From the NCBI RefSeq assembly GCF_000359745.1, contig NZ_AQHN01000084.1:496001-560000 (forward strand): DNA of 64,000 bases, read 5' to 3'. The notes beneath the pieces were generated by a model that was not told the DNA's origin, made no database searches, and worked only from the letters and a program-made list of their open reading frames with translations. This DNA is from Rhizobium freirei PRF 81 (GTDB taxonomy: Bacteria > Pseudomonadota > Alphaproteobacteria > Rhizobiales > Rhizobiaceae). Positions 1 to 8,977 of the stretch are shown here, piece after piece; position 1 is the stretch's first letter, and each line of letters opens with the position of its first letter. The position numbers were made by a program, and so were the translations under genes.

Positions 1-142
1 AGCTAGTGCACGAGCGGCCGACACATCTGGAAAGCAGCTGGGTTCATGGCCGCAATTGCCGGGACGCATTGCCTACCGCCAATGATCCTGCCCGCGGATA
101 GCGGGCCTGGAAAACCCCTCGGAGCGTGCCTGCGGCAGTTCG

Positions 143-1414
143 TCAGCCGTTCAAAAGAATCGCGCGGAAGTCGTTGACGTTGGTGCCGGTCGGACCGCTC
201 ACGAAGAGGTCGTCGAGAGCGGCGAAGGCTGACCAGCTGTCGTTGCGGCCAAGGAATTCGGCAGCATCCTTATTCTGATCGGCAAGGCGTGAAACGGTGG
301 TGCCGTCGGCAAAGGCGCCGGCATTGTCTTCCGAACCGTCGATACCGTCCGTGTCGGCGGCGAGCGCGGCAATGCCTTTTTGGCCGGAAATAGCGCAGGC
401 GAAGGAAAGCAGGAACTCGCTGTTGCGGCCGCCTTTGCCTTTGCCCTTGATGGTCACGGTCGTCTCGCCGCCGGAGAGCACGACGATCGGGCTTTGAGAC
501 GATAGGCCTCGCCGAGCGATTTCGGACGTAATCGCAGCATGCTGCCGGCCGACCTCCGACGCTTCGCCTTCGATGGCATCGGACAAGACGATCGCTTCGA
601 CGCCCGCCTTGCGTGCAACACTGGCCGCAGCCTCCAGTGCCATAGCGGCCGAGGCGACAAGCCTGACGTCATTGCCAGCAAAGCGCGGATCCGATGGCCG
701 CGGCGGCTCGTCCTTACCGTCCTTCAGATGGCGCAGGACGGCTTCCGGCAGCTCAAGGTGATAGCGGGTTATAATTTCAAGCGCATCTACGCGCCTGGCG
801 GCGTCGGCAATCGTTGGGCCGGAGGCGACGAGGGCAGGGTTGTCACCCGGAATATCCGAAACGACGAGTGAGACGACGCGGGCCGGATAGGCAAGGGCGG
901 CCAGCCGGCCCCCCTTGATACGCGAGACCTGCTTGCGCACGGCATTCATCGCGCTGATCGGCGCACCGGAGGCAAGCAGCGCCCGGTTGACGGCGATCTC
1001 GTCGGCAAGCGTGAGATCGCCGGCGGGGGCCGGCAGCAATGCCGAGCCACCGCCGCAGACAAGGGCGACGACGAGATCGTCTTCGGTGAGACCGCTCACC
1101 GCCGCCATCAGGCGCTCCGCAGCGAGCAGGCCGCTTTCATCCGGAACGGGATGCGCGGCTTCAAGAACCTCTATACGCTCGCAGGGCACGGCATAGCCGT
1201 AACGCGTGACGACGATGCCGGAGAGCGGCTCATCCCACAGGCGCTCAAAGGCGCGCGCCATCTGCGCCACCCCCTTGCCGGCGCCGACCACCACCGTGCG
1301 GCCTTTCGGCTTTTCCGGCAGATGGGCGGCGAGCGCCTTGTCTGGATCTGCAGCGGCGACCGCTGCATAGAACAGCGTTTCCAGAAAGGCGCGGGGATCG
1401 GCAATGCTCGGCAT
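143..1414 (-). CDS. Glycerate kinase, MOFRL family (TtuD/GckA type)
   Basis: Predicted cytoplasmic kinase that phosphorylates D-glycerate (to 2-phosphoglycerate in this family), the last step of the glyoxylate-to-glycolysis branch encoded upstream. About 423 residues, normal for the family. The N-terminal half has the Rossmann-like glycerate kinase domain with a GGGSALLP motif and a conserved NAVRKQ/SRIKGG stretch. The C-terminal MOFRL domain has the KGKGGRNSEF motif. Start: ATG at 1414 is chosen, but an in-frame GTG at 1426 is possible and neither has a strong ribosome site. It lies downstream of glxR on the same strand, separated by about 120 bp holding a RIME-like repeat, and probably belongs to the gcl-hyi-glxR transcript. 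Some relatives are annotated as hydroxypyruvate reductase (TtuD), but the MOFRL domain favours kinase. Confidence 0.9.
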   Translation of the reverse strand: MPSIADPRAFLETLFYAAVAAADPDKALAAHLPEKPKGRTVVVGAGKGVAQMARAFERLWDEPLSGIVVTRYGYAVPCERIEVLEAAHPVPDESGLLAAERLMAAVSGLTEDDLVVALVCGGGSALLPAPAGDLTLADEIAVNRALLASGAPISAMNAVRKQVSRIKGGRLAALAYPARVVSLVVSDIPGDNPALVASGPTIADAARRVDALEIITRYHLELPEAVLRHLKDGKDEPPRPSDPRFAGNDVRLVASAAMALEAAASVARKAGVEAIVLSDAIEGEASEVGRQHAAITSEIARRGLSSQSPIVVLSGGETTVTIKGKGKGGRNSEFLLSFACAISGQKGIAALAADTDGIDGSEDNAGAFADGTTVSRLADQNKDAAEFLGRNDSWSAFAALDDLFVSGPTGTNVNDFRAILLNG

Positions 1415-1430
1415 CGGGTTTCTCACATGT

Positions 1431-1533
1431 TAGAGCGTTTTCGCCTTTCCTGCGAAGTGTGAAAACGCTCTACTTTCTGTTTCTGCACGCATTCCGGGCG
1501 GAAAACCGCTACGCACTTTTCCTGGGAATGCTC
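1431..1533. repeat. RIME-like paired palindrome
   Basis: Two imperfect palindromes in tandem. The first, 1431-1472, has arms TAGAGCGTTTTC and GAAAACGCTCTA. The second, about 1490-1531, has arms GCATTCC and GGAATGC around a GGAAAA/TTTTCC core. The arrangement resembles rhizobial intergenic mosaic elements (RIME); a related pair lies at 49195-49308. It sits between glxR and the glycerate kinase gene, so its RNA hairpins would lie inside a probable polycistronic message. The RIME assignment is from memory of the family, not a database match. Confidence 0.6.
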
Positions 1534-2417
1534 TAGGCGACAGGATGGTTCGCCATACGCTCCAGCGCCTTGACGAGACCGGAGTGGTCGAGCCCGCTAT
1601 CGCCATTGGCGGCGCATTGGTTGAAGAGCTCCTGCGTCGAGGCGGTGTTGGGCAGCGAGACGCCAAGTGCCTTGGCCCCCTGCAGCGCAAGGTTCAAATC
1701 CTTCTGATGCAGCGATATGCGGAAACCGGGCTCAAAGGTGCGCTTGATCATGCGTTCGCCATGCACTTCGAGGATGCGCGAGGAGGCAAAGCCGCCCATC
1801 AGCGCCGCGCGCACGCGTGCGGGATCGGCTCCGGCCTTGGACGCGAAGACGAGGGCCTCGGATACCGCCTCGATCGTCAGCGCGACGATGATCTGGTTGG
1901 CTACTTTGGTGACCTGGCCGTCGCCGCAATCGCCGACGAGCGTGATGTTCTTTCCCATCAGCTGAAGGAGCGGCAGCGCCAGTTCGAAGCTGGCCTCCGA
2001 GCCGCCGGCCATGATCGAGAGCGAGGCGTTCCTGGCGCCGACCTCGCCACCGGAAACGGGCGCGTCGATATATTCGGCACCGGTTTCGCGTACTCTCTTT
2101 GCGAATTCCTTGGTTTCGATCGGCGAGATCGAGCTCATGTCGATGACGAGCTTGCCTTTCGAAAGGCCGCAAGCAACGCCATTTTCGCCGAAGAGAACAT
2201 CCTTGACCTCGGGCGTATCCGGCAGCATCAGGATGATCGTGTCGACGGTTTCGGCAAGCGCCTTCGGCGTCTCGACGATCTTCAGGCCGTGGTCGAGCAA
2301 CTCCTGACGCGGCGCAATGGCAAACTTGGACGTGACGACGGTGTGGCCGGCATCCTGCAGGTGGCGTGCCATGGGGGTGCCCATGATGCCGAGGCCGATG
2401 AATCCGATTTGTGCCAT
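1533..2417 (-). CDS. glxR: Tartronate semialdehyde reductase (2-hydroxy-3-oxopropionate reductase)
   Basis: Reduces tartronate semialdehyde to D-glycerate with NAD(P)H, following glyoxylate carboligase. 294 residues, the usual size of the beta-hydroxyacid dehydrogenase family. The N-terminus has the dinucleotide motif GFIGLGIMG, followed by the substrate motif DAPVSGGEVGA near residue 120 and the catalytic-lysine segment GDGQVTKVANQI near residue 170. It starts 5 bp after the hyi stop, in the order gcl-hyi-glxR, which makes tartronate semialdehyde reductase far likelier than 3-hydroxyisobutyrate dehydrogenase, a close relative. Confidence 0.93.
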   Translation of the reverse strand: MAQIGFIGLGIMGTPMARHLQDAGHTVVTSKFAIAPRQELLDHGLKIVETPKALAETVDTIILMLPDTPEVKDVLFGENGVACGLSKGKLVIDMSSISPIETKEFAKRVRETGAEYIDAPVSGGEVGARNASLSIMAGGSEASFELALPLLQLMGKNITLVGDCGDGQVTKVANQIIVALTIEAVSEALVFASKAGADPARVRAALMGGFASSRILEVHGERMIKRTFEPGFRISLHQKDLNLALQGAKALGVSLPNTASTQELFNQCAANGDSGLDHSGLVKALERMANHPVA

Positions 2418-2422
2418 GGTTT

Positions 2423-3238
2423 TTAACTCCTGATATTGAGAATGGCGGCGCTTTCAGCCTGGCGGCCGGCGGTCGCAAACCAGCCGAGCCCTGCTTCGGT
2501 GGTGGTGCGCGGCTTGTATTCACAGCCGATCCAGCCGTCGTAGCCGAGCGCATCAAGCGCGTTGAAAACGAAGGGATAGGCGATTTCGCCGGTGCCCGGT
2601 TCGTTGCGGCCGGGATTGTCGGCAAGCTGCACATGGGCGATCTTCGCCTGATGCTTCTTGAAGGTGCCGATCAGTTCGCCCTCGGTGCGCTGCTGATGGT
2701 AGAGATCATACTGAATGAACAGGTTGTCGCTACCGACTTCGGCGATGATCGAGGCCGCCTGGTCGGGCGTGTTGAGGTGAAAGCCCGGAATGTCGAAGCG
2801 ATTGATCGGCTCGATCAACAGGCGGATGCCGTGCTTGCCCAGTTCGGCTGCGGCGTATCCGAGATTGGCGACGAAGGTCGTCCGCAGCACCTCATCCGAC
2901 ATGCCGGCCGGCGCGATGCCGGCAAGGCAGTTGATCTGGCTGCAGCCGAGTGCCGTTGCATAATCGATCGCAGAAGCGACACCGCGGCGGAACTCGTCGA
3001 TACGATCGGGAAAGATCGCGATCCCACGCTCGCCGCCCGCCCAGTCGCCGGCAGGCAGATTGTGCAGCACCTGCGTGAGACCATGGCGATCGAGCTCGGC
3101 GCGAAGTGCCTCCTTCTCGAAGTCATAGGGGAAGAGATACTCGACGCCTTCGAAACCGGCCTTGGCGGCGAGCGCGAAGCGCTCGAGGAAGGGCGCCTCG
3201 TTGAAAAGCATGGTCAGATTGGCCGCAAACTTCGGCAT
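2423..3238 (-). CDS. hyi: Hydroxypyruvate isomerase
   Basis: TIM-barrel enzyme of the Hyi family that interconverts hydroxypyruvate and tartronate semialdehyde. 271 residues, slightly longer than E. coli Hyi. It starts with the characteristic MPKFAANLTMLF, continues with GFEGVEYLFPYDF, and has EPINRFDIPGF near residue 142, which carries a metal-binding glutamate; EPGTGEI lies near residue 215. It is sandwiched between gcl (12 bp upstream) and glxR (5 bp downstream), so the genes are almost certainly cotranscribed. It feeds carbon lost as hydroxypyruvate back into the glycerate route. Confidence 0.93.
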   Translation of the reverse strand: MPKFAANLTMLFNEAPFLERFALAAKAGFEGVEYLFPYDFEKEALRAELDRHGLTQVLHNLPAGDWAGGERGIAIFPDRIDEFRRGVASAIDYATALGCSQINCLAGIAPAGMSDEVLRTTFVANLGYAAAELGKHGIRLLIEPINRFDIPGFHLNTPDQAASIIAEVGSDNLFIQYDLYHQQRTEGELIGTFKKHQAKIAHVQLADNPGRNEPGTGEIAYPFVFNALDALGYDGWIGCEYKPRTTTEAGLGWFATAGRQAESAAILNIRS

Positions 3239-3250
3239 GTGATCTCTCCT

Positions 3251-5035
3251 TCAGTCCAGCAGTGCAAGGGTCGCGGTCGGGGCATCCTCGCCGCGTTCGG
3301 CAAGTTCCTCGAACTCGACGACAGCATTGATGTCGGCGCCCATGGCGATGTTGGTGACGCGCTCCAGAATGAACTCGATGACAACAGGAACCTGATGCTC
3401 TGCCATCAGCTTCTTTGCGGTGGTGAACGCTTCCTGGAACTCGTTCGGACTGCGCACGCGGATGGCCTTGCAGCCAAGCCCCTCGGCGACAGCCACATGA
3501 TCGACGCCGTAACCTGGCTCCGCGTCGCCTGACGCGTTGATATTGTCGAAGGCGAGGCTGACCTCGAAATCCATGTTGAAGCCGCGCTGGGCCTGGCGGA
3601 TGAGGCCGAGATAGGAATTGTTCACGACCACGTGCAGGTATGGCAGCTTATGCTGGGCACCAACGGCCAATTCCTCGATGAGGAACTGGAAGTCGTAATC
3701 GCCGGACAGAGCGACGATCGGACGGTCCGGATCTGCAGCACGCACGCCGAGCGCTGCCGGCAGCGTCCAGCCGAGCGGGCCGGCCTGGCCGCAATTGATC
3801 CAGTTGCGCGGCTTGTAGACATGCAGGAACTGCGCGCCGGCGATCTGGCTAAGCCCGATGGTTGAGACATAGCAGGTGTCGCGATCAAACGCCTTGTTCA
3901 TCTCCTCGTAGACGCGCTGGGGCTTCAGCGGCGTCTGGTCGAAATGCGTCTTGCGCAGCATGGTGCGCTTGCGGTTGCGGCATTCCTCTGCCCAGCCCGA
4001 CCAGTCGCGCAGCTTGCCGGCCGTTTTCCATTCGGTTGCAACGTCAAGGAATAGTTTCAATGCAGCGCCGGCATCCGAGACGATGCCGAAATCGGGCGCA
4101 AAGACACGACCGATCTGGGTCGGTTCGATATCGACATGCACGAACGTCCGGCCCTCGGTATAGGTCGAGACGTTGCCGGTGTGACGGTTTGCCCAGCGAT
4201 TGCCGATACCGAAGACGAAGTCGGAGGCGAGCAGCGTCGCATTGCCGTAGCGCTGCGAGGTCTGCAACCCGCACATGCCGGCCATCAGCGGATGGTCGTC
4301 CGGGATCGTGCCCCAGCCCATCAGCGTCGGGATGACCGGAACGCCGGTGATCTCGGCGAGTTCGACGAGCAGGTCCGAAGCGTCGGCGTTGATGATACCG
4401 CCACCTGCGACGATCAGCGGCCGCTCGGCTGCGTTCAGCATGCCAACCGCTTTTTCGGCCTGGGCGCGTGTCGCCGACGGCTTATAGGGGGCGAGGGGCG
4501 CATAGGTGTCGATGTCGAATTCGATTTCGGCGAGCTGGACGTCAACGGGCAGATCGATCAGGACCGGGCCAGGACGGCCGGAGCGCATCGTATGGAATGC
4601 CTTCTGGAAGACGAAGGGAACGAGCGCTGGCTCCATGACGGTAACAGCCCACTTGGTGACGGGTGCTGCGATCTTGGCGATATCAACGGCCTGGAAGTCC
4701 TCCTTGTCAAGACGGGCGCGCGGCGCCTGGCCGGTAATGCAAAGGATCGGGATCGAATCGGCAGAGGCCGAATAAAGGCCGGTGATCATGTCCGTGCCGG
4801 CTGGTCCAGACGTTCCGATGCAGACGCCAATATTGCCGGCGCGCGCGCGGGTATAGCCCTCGGCCATGTGACTCGCGCCTTCGACGTGACGGGCAAGCAC
4901 ATGGCGGATCGAACCGCGCATCTTCATTGCCGAATACAAGGGGTTGATCGCAGCGCCGGGAACGCCGAAGGCGCAGTTGACGCCCTCCTTCTCCAGAACC
5001 AGCACTGCGGCATCGACTGCACGCATCTTTGCCAT
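3251..5035 (-). CDS. gcl: Glyoxylate carboligase
   Basis: ThDP-dependent enzyme that condenses two glyoxylates to tartronate semialdehyde and CO2. 594 residues from the ATG at 5035, one more than E. coli Gcl. That start has a good GGAGGAA ribosome site; the frame stays open upstream to 5071 but without comparable support. The N-terminal pyrimidine-binding domain begins FGVPGAAINP. The segment RHVEGASHMAEGY carries Val51, where nearly all other ThDP enzymes have glutamate, a signature of Gcl. The C-terminal ThDP motif GDYDF followed by NNSYLG is present. First gene of the gcl-hyi-glxR operon. It draws on glyoxylate released by the ureide pathway encoded at 15.9-17.9 kb. Confidence 0.96.
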   Translation of the reverse strand: MAKMRAVDAAVLVLEKEGVNCAFGVPGAAINPLYSAMKMRGSIRHVLARHVEGASHMAEGYTRARAGNIGVCIGTSGPAGTDMITGLYSASADSIPILCITGQAPRARLDKEDFQAVDIAKIAAPVTKWAVTVMEPALVPFVFQKAFHTMRSGRPGPVLIDLPVDVQLAEIEFDIDTYAPLAPYKPSATRAQAEKAVGMLNAAERPLIVAGGGIINADASDLLVELAEITGVPVIPTLMGWGTIPDDHPLMAGMCGLQTSQRYGNATLLASDFVFGIGNRWANRHTGNVSTYTEGRTFVHVDIEPTQIGRVFAPDFGIVSDAGAALKLFLDVATEWKTAGKLRDWSGWAEECRNRKRTMLRKTHFDQTPLKPQRVYEEMNKAFDRDTCYVSTIGLSQIAGAQFLHVYKPRNWINCGQAGPLGWTLPAALGVRAADPDRPIVALSGDYDFQFLIEELAVGAQHKLPYLHVVVNNSYLGLIRQAQRGFNMDFEVSLAFDNINASGDAEPGYGVDHVAVAEGLGCKAIRVRSPNEFQEAFTTAKKLMAEHQVPVVIEFILERVTNIAMGADINAVVEFEELAERGEDAPTATLALLD

Positions 5036-5115
5036 GGGAATTCCTCCGTTTCTGTATCGAAGGTACCGCATGGTTGTTGGAATGCAATCAAATAATGGAA
5101 ATCGATCTCATCATA

Positions 5116-5133
5116 TGGAAATAAACATTTTCA
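5116..5133. promoter_or_regulatory. Candidate IclR-type operator upstream of gcl
   Basis: Near-palindrome TGGAAAT-AAAC-ATTTTCA, one mismatch between half-sites, 80 bp upstream of the gcl start in the gcl/iclR intergenic region. Further TGGAA half-sites lie on both sides at about 5096 and 5141. The A/T-rich TGGAAA...TTTCCA pattern resembles operators of IclR-family regulators such as AllR. Assignment is by pattern and position only. Confidence 0.45.
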
Positions 5134-5298
5134 ACAAATCTGGAACAATCGATGGGAAGCGGATATGTCATGAAGCCATGCATGCCGCGCCGAAGTTTCG
5201 AGCGGTCTTGCGATAGGCGACATGCAAAAGAAGAGAAACCAAAGCGTGGGACGCGACGCCAGGAGATCGCGGCATACTTTGGGTAAGAAGCGAGCGTC

Positions 5299-6126
5299 AT
5301 GGCGGAAAATCGGGAAAAGACAAGGGGCAGGCCGGGCCGGAAACCGGCCGAGAATGCGGCGGCTTCCTCCGTCCAGGTGCTTGATCGCAGCTTGAAACTT
5401 CTGGGATTGGTGGCCGAAGCCGACGGTGCGGTGCTGACCGATCTTGCCGATCGGTCAGGCATGGCGCCTTCCACCGTGCACAGGCTGCTGACATCTCTCG
5501 CCCAGCATGGCATGGTCACTCATGACGGCGAGACCGGCGCCTGGACGATCGGCGTGAAGGCCTTCGAGATCGGAACGGCCTATTTGCGCTTCCGCAAGCT
5601 CGGCAGCATCAGCAGGCCCTTCCTGAAGCAATTGATGGAAGAATCCGGTGAGACCGCCAATATCGCCATCGAAGAGGATGGTGACGTCGTTTTCATCTCC
5701 CAGGCGGAAAGCCATGCACCGATGCGCGCCTTTTTCAGGCCCGGTCGGCGCGGCCCGATCCATGCTTCCGGCATCGGCAAGGCGATTATCTCGACCTGGC
5801 CGGATAGCCGGATCGAAGCCGTGCTCGGCAGTCGTCCGCTCCAGCATTTCACCGATAAAACCCGCGATACGCTGCCCAAGCTGCTGACGGATGTAGCCGA
5901 GATCCGGTCGCGCGGCTGGTCGATCGACGATGAGGAGCACACGCTCGGTATGCGCTGCGTGGCGGCACCGATCTTCGATGAGTATGGAGACGCCATTGCC
6001 GGCATTTCCGTCTCGGGACCGGCCGTGCGGCTACCGGACCAGAAGGTCGACGCGCTTGGTCCGCTCGTGCGGGCAGCCGCCGAGGAACTGACGAAGGCAA
6101 TGGGCGGGAGGCTGAGGTGCGTTTGA
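5299..6126 (+). CDS. IclR-family regulator, likely of the glyoxylate genes
   Basis: 275 residues. The N-terminus is a basic Arg/Pro/Lys-rich leader. A winged helix-turn-helix spans about residues 28-90 (LKLLGLVAEADGAVLTDLA, then SGMAPSTVHRLLTSLAQHG). A C-terminal IclR effector domain spans about 100-270 with typical segments TANIAIEEDGDVVFI, ASGIGKAI, DDEEHTLGMRC and GISVSGP. Divergently placed from gcl, with a candidate operator between them. By analogy with AllR/GclR it may respond to glyoxylate or an allantoin breakdown product; that ligand is inferred. No paralogue occurs in the window. Confidence 0.88.
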   Translation: MAENREKTRGRPGRKPAENAAASSVQVLDRSLKLLGLVAEADGAVLTDLADRSGMAPSTVHRLLTSLAQHGMVTHDGETGAWTIGVKAFEIGTAYLRFRKLGSISRPFLKQLMEESGETANIAIEEDGDVVFISQAESHAPMRAFFRPGRRGPIHASGIGKAIISTWPDSRIEAVLGSRPLQHFTDKTRDTLPKLLTDVAEIRSRGWSIDDEEHTLGMRCVAAPIFDEYGDAIAGISVSGPAVRLPDQKVDALGPLVRAAAEELTKAMGGRLRCV

Positions 6127-6202
6127 ATTGGCGCCGGGAATGGCCGGTGCCGACGAGGCAGAACAGCACGAGACATCATTGAAAATCAGCCGGCAGCGCC
6201 AA

Positions 6203-6235
6203 ACGCCGCCGTCTCCTATTCGATGACGACGGCGT
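6203..6235. terminator. Hairpin between convergent iclR-type gene and guaD
   Basis: Inverted repeat ACGCCGCCGTC / GACGACGGCGT, 11 bp with one mismatch and an 11-nt loop, in the 131-bp space between the ends of the two convergent genes. There is no clear T-run on either side. Candidate bidirectional terminator only. Confidence 0.4.
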
Positions 6236-6257
6236 CGGCGGTCCGCGGCATCAATGG

Positions 6258-7601
6258 TCAGGCAAGTTGCAGTGGCTGGCGCGCAACCGCTTCCGACTTC
6301 TTGCTTTTGGTCTTCGTTGCCTTGCCGGCGACATAGACCTCAGCGATGCAGCGGTCGTCGCCCATGGTCTGAAGAATGAAGAGCTCCTCGGCGAGCGAAG
6401 TTGCTGTGCGCATGCGGAATTCCATTGCCGACTTGGCGCTGGAATCGAGCACGACGATATCGGCATCCGCCCCCGCCTGCAGCGAGCCGATCTGTCTTTC
6501 CAGTCCGAGCGCGAGCGCATTGCCGCGCGTCATGCGATAGAAGGAATTGAACGGCGTCAGTCGCTGGCCCTGCAGATGCAGAACCTTATACGCCTCATCC
6601 ATGGTTTCCAGCATGGAGAAGCTGGTGCCGGCGCCGACATCGGTCGCGACAGACCAGCGCGCGCCGAGCTTGTCGAAACGAGCGGCATTGAAGAGGCCGG
6701 AGCCGAGGAAGAGGTTCGATGTCGGGCAGAACACGCCGACCGCGCCGGTTTCGGCCAGAACGGAAACTTCGCGCTCGCTCATATGGATGCAATGGCCAAG
6801 CAACATGCGGCTATTGAGCAGACCGTAGCGAGCGTAAATATCGGTGTAGTCCTTCGCCTCGGGATAGAGGGACGTGGCAAAGGCGATCTCGTCGCGATTT
6901 TCCGAGAGATGCGTCTGGACATAGCAGTCCGGATGCTCGGCGACGAGCGCTCTGCTCATCTCCATTTGTTCGGGGCTGGAGGTGATCGCAAAGCGCGGGC
7001 TGATCGCGTAATGCGCGCGGCCGCGGCCATGCCACTTCTCAATGAGCCGTTTTGTTTCGTCATACCCCTGTTGCGGCGTGTCGCGCAGCACGTCCGGCGC
7101 ATTGCGATCCATCATCACCTTGCCGCCGATCATGCGCATGCCGCGGGCTTCGGCCGCCGCGAAATAGGCGTCGACGCTTTCCGGATGCACCGAGCAATAG
7201 GCAACCGCCGTCGTCGTACCGTTCGACAGCAGTTCGTCCATGAAGCGGTCAGCTACTTCTGCGGCATGGGCGGCGCGGGCGAACTTCTGCTCCTCGACGA
7301 AAATATAGGTGTTCAGCCATTCGAGCAGTTGCGCGCCATAAGACGCGATCGCCTGCGTCTGCGGGAAATGCAGATGCGTGTCGATAAGGCCGGGCAGGAT
7401 GAGATTCGGCCGATGATCCGCGATATTGATATCGGCACCGGCAAGCTTGCTTATGTCGCCATAGGGGCCGATCTCAACGATCTTTCCGCCGCGGACAAAA
7501 ACGGCGCCATCCTCGATATAGCGATAGGACGCGGTGTCATCGATGCCTTGCGGTTCGGCAAGAAAGGTCAGGACACGGCCACGGATCAGGACTTCATTCA
7601 T
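6258..7601 (-). CDS. guaD: Guanine deaminase
   Basis: Zn-dependent amidohydrolase converting guanine to xanthine and ammonia. 447 residues, normal size. Metal ligands are visible in order: THLHF (His76, His78) in the GLIDTHLHFPQTQ segment typical of guanine deaminases, then HLSENRDE, GHCIHMSE and ATDVGAGTS, which supplies the catalytic aspartate. The C-terminus returns to the composite beta-domain (GADADIVVLD). Its ATG overlaps the stop of the upstream urate oxidase gene by 4 bp, so translation of the two is probably coupled. Together with the xdh operon it feeds guanine into urate. Confidence 0.95.
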   Translation of the reverse strand: MNEVLIRGRVLTFLAEPQGIDDTASYRYIEDGAVFVRGGKIVEIGPYGDISKLAGADINIADHRPNLILPGLIDTHLHFPQTQAIASYGAQLLEWLNTYIFVEEQKFARAAHAAEVADRFMDELLSNGTTTAVAYCSVHPESVDAYFAAAEARGMRMIGGKVMMDRNAPDVLRDTPQQGYDETKRLIEKWHGRGRAHYAISPRFAITSSPEQMEMSRALVAEHPDCYVQTHLSENRDEIAFATSLYPEAKDYTDIYARYGLLNSRMLLGHCIHMSEREVSVLAETGAVGVFCPTSNLFLGSGLFNAARFDKLGARWSVATDVGAGTSFSMLETMDEAYKVLHLQGQRLTPFNSFYRMTRGNALALGLERQIGSLQAGADADIVVLDSSAKSAMEFRMRTATSLAEELFILQTMGDDRCIAEVYVAGKATKTKSKKSEAVARQPLQLA

Positions 7602-8836
7602 TGGATCTTCTCCCCATTGACGGCACTTTCATACCAGGAAACGAGCAGGCGGCGCTCCTCGTCGGTTATGTGAGAGGCATTGGCCGGCGGCATGGCGTGG
7701 CTGCGGCCTGCCTGCAGGTAGATCTCTCGGGCATGGGCGGCGATATCGCGATCGGTTTCGAAGACGACACCCTTCGGAGGGGCGACGATGCCCTCCCAGC
7801 TCGGTTCCTTCGCATGACACATCGAGCAGCGCCCCATGATGGTGTCGCGAACTTTCGGGAAGGCCTGAGCCTCGACGAAAGGCTGCTGGATCGCCGAAAG
7901 CTTCGTGACCGGCTCGCCCGTCAGGATCTTCGGTACTGTGGAAAGCCACATGATGACGATGAAGAGGACGACGGTGACGATCCATGTCCAGGTCGGCTTG
8001 CCGGCATCGGCGTGGCGGGTGTTGAACCAGTGGCGGATCGTCACGCCCATCAGGAAGACGAGCGAGGCGATGATCCAGTTGAACTGCGTGCCGAAGGCCA
8101 GCGGATAGTGGTTCGACAGCATCAGGAACAACACCGGCAGCGTCAGGTAGTTGTTGTGCGTTGAACGCTGCTTGGCGATCCGGCCATATTTCGGATCGGG
8201 CGTGCGGCCGGCGATCAGGTCTGCGACGACGATCTTCTGGTTCGGAATGATGATGAAGAACACGTTGGCCGACATGATCGTCGCCGTGAAGGCGCCAAGA
8301 TGCAGGAAGGCGGCGCGGCCGGTGAACAGGTGGGTGTAACCCCAGGCCACCGCGACCAGAATGAAATACAGCGCCACCATGAGCCGCGTATTGTCATTGC
8401 CGAAGGGTGACTTGCAGATCAGATCGTATATGATCCAGCCGCCCGCAATCGAAGCCAGCGAAATGGCGATCGCCACCGGCTTGGAGACGTCGAGGACCGC
8501 CGGATCGATCATGTAAAGGTCGGCCCCGGCGTAGTAGACGAGACAGAGCATGCCGAAGCCGGACATCCAGGTGACGTAGCTTTCCCATTTGAACCAGACG
8601 AGGTGGTTCGGCATGTTGGCCGGCGCCACCAGATATTTCTGAATGTGGTAGAAGCCGCCGCCATGGACCTGCCACTCCTCGCCATAGGCGCCTGGCGGCA
8701 GCGCGGGATGCTTCTTCAGGCCGAGATCGAGCGCGACGAAATAAAATGACGAGCCGATCCAGGCAATTGCGGTGATCACGTGCAGCCAGCGGACGGCAAA
8801 GGTCAGCCAGTCCCAGGCGATGGCATATTCGTACAT
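7598..8836 (-). CDS. puuD: Membrane urate oxidase with C-terminal cytochrome c domain
   Basis: 412 residues from ATG 8836, which follows a GGGAGG ribosome site; the frame extends to 8920 but upstream residues look non-coding. The N-terminal part is the urate-oxidase membrane domain (Urate_ox_N), with several hydrophobic helices and His residues in WLHVITAIAWIGSSF and elsewhere. The C-terminal part is a cytochrome c domain with CSMCH at 337-341 and a likely axial Met at 382 (HAMPP). PuuD proteins of this layout are reported to oxidise urate to 5-hydroxyisourate by passing electrons to a cytochrome rather than making hydrogen peroxide. Upstream of and overlapping guaD; divergent from a LysR gene. 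Confidence 0.93.
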   Translation of the reverse strand: MYEYAIAWDWLTFAVRWLHVITAIAWIGSSFYFVALDLGLKKHPALPPGAYGEEWQVHGGGFYHIQKYLVAPANMPNHLVWFKWESYVTWMSGFGMLCLVYYAGADLYMIDPAVLDVSKPVAIAISLASIAGGWIIYDLICKSPFGNDNTRLMVALYFILVAVAWGYTHLFTGRAAFLHLGAFTATIMSANVFFIIIPNQKIVVADLIAGRTPDPKYGRIAKQRSTHNNYLTLPVLFLMLSNHYPLAFGTQFNWIIASLVFLMGVTIRHWFNTRHADAGKPTWTWIVTVVLFIVIMWLSTVPKILTGEPVTKLSAIQQPFVEAQAFPKVRDTIMGRCSMCHAKEPSWEGIVAPPKGVVFETDRDIAAHAREIYLQAGRSHAMPPANASHITDEERRLLVSWYESAVNGEKIQ

Positions 8837-8977
8837 GGGAACTCCCTCCCGATTTCCATGGGATTGTTTGCCATCGCTCGATTTTCTCGAAAATCCCGGT
8901 GAATCCGCCAACACTTTCAAAAAAATCTATAAGATCACCCCCGCTTTGTTCCGCACGCCGATGTGGTAGAAAGGGAT

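Noticed and set aside
5434..5458. Perfect 10-bp inverted repeat CTGACCGATC/GATCGGTCAG
   Set aside because: Lies inside the IclR coding sequence and arises from codon use in a LTDLADRSG stretch; no sign of a site or terminator.
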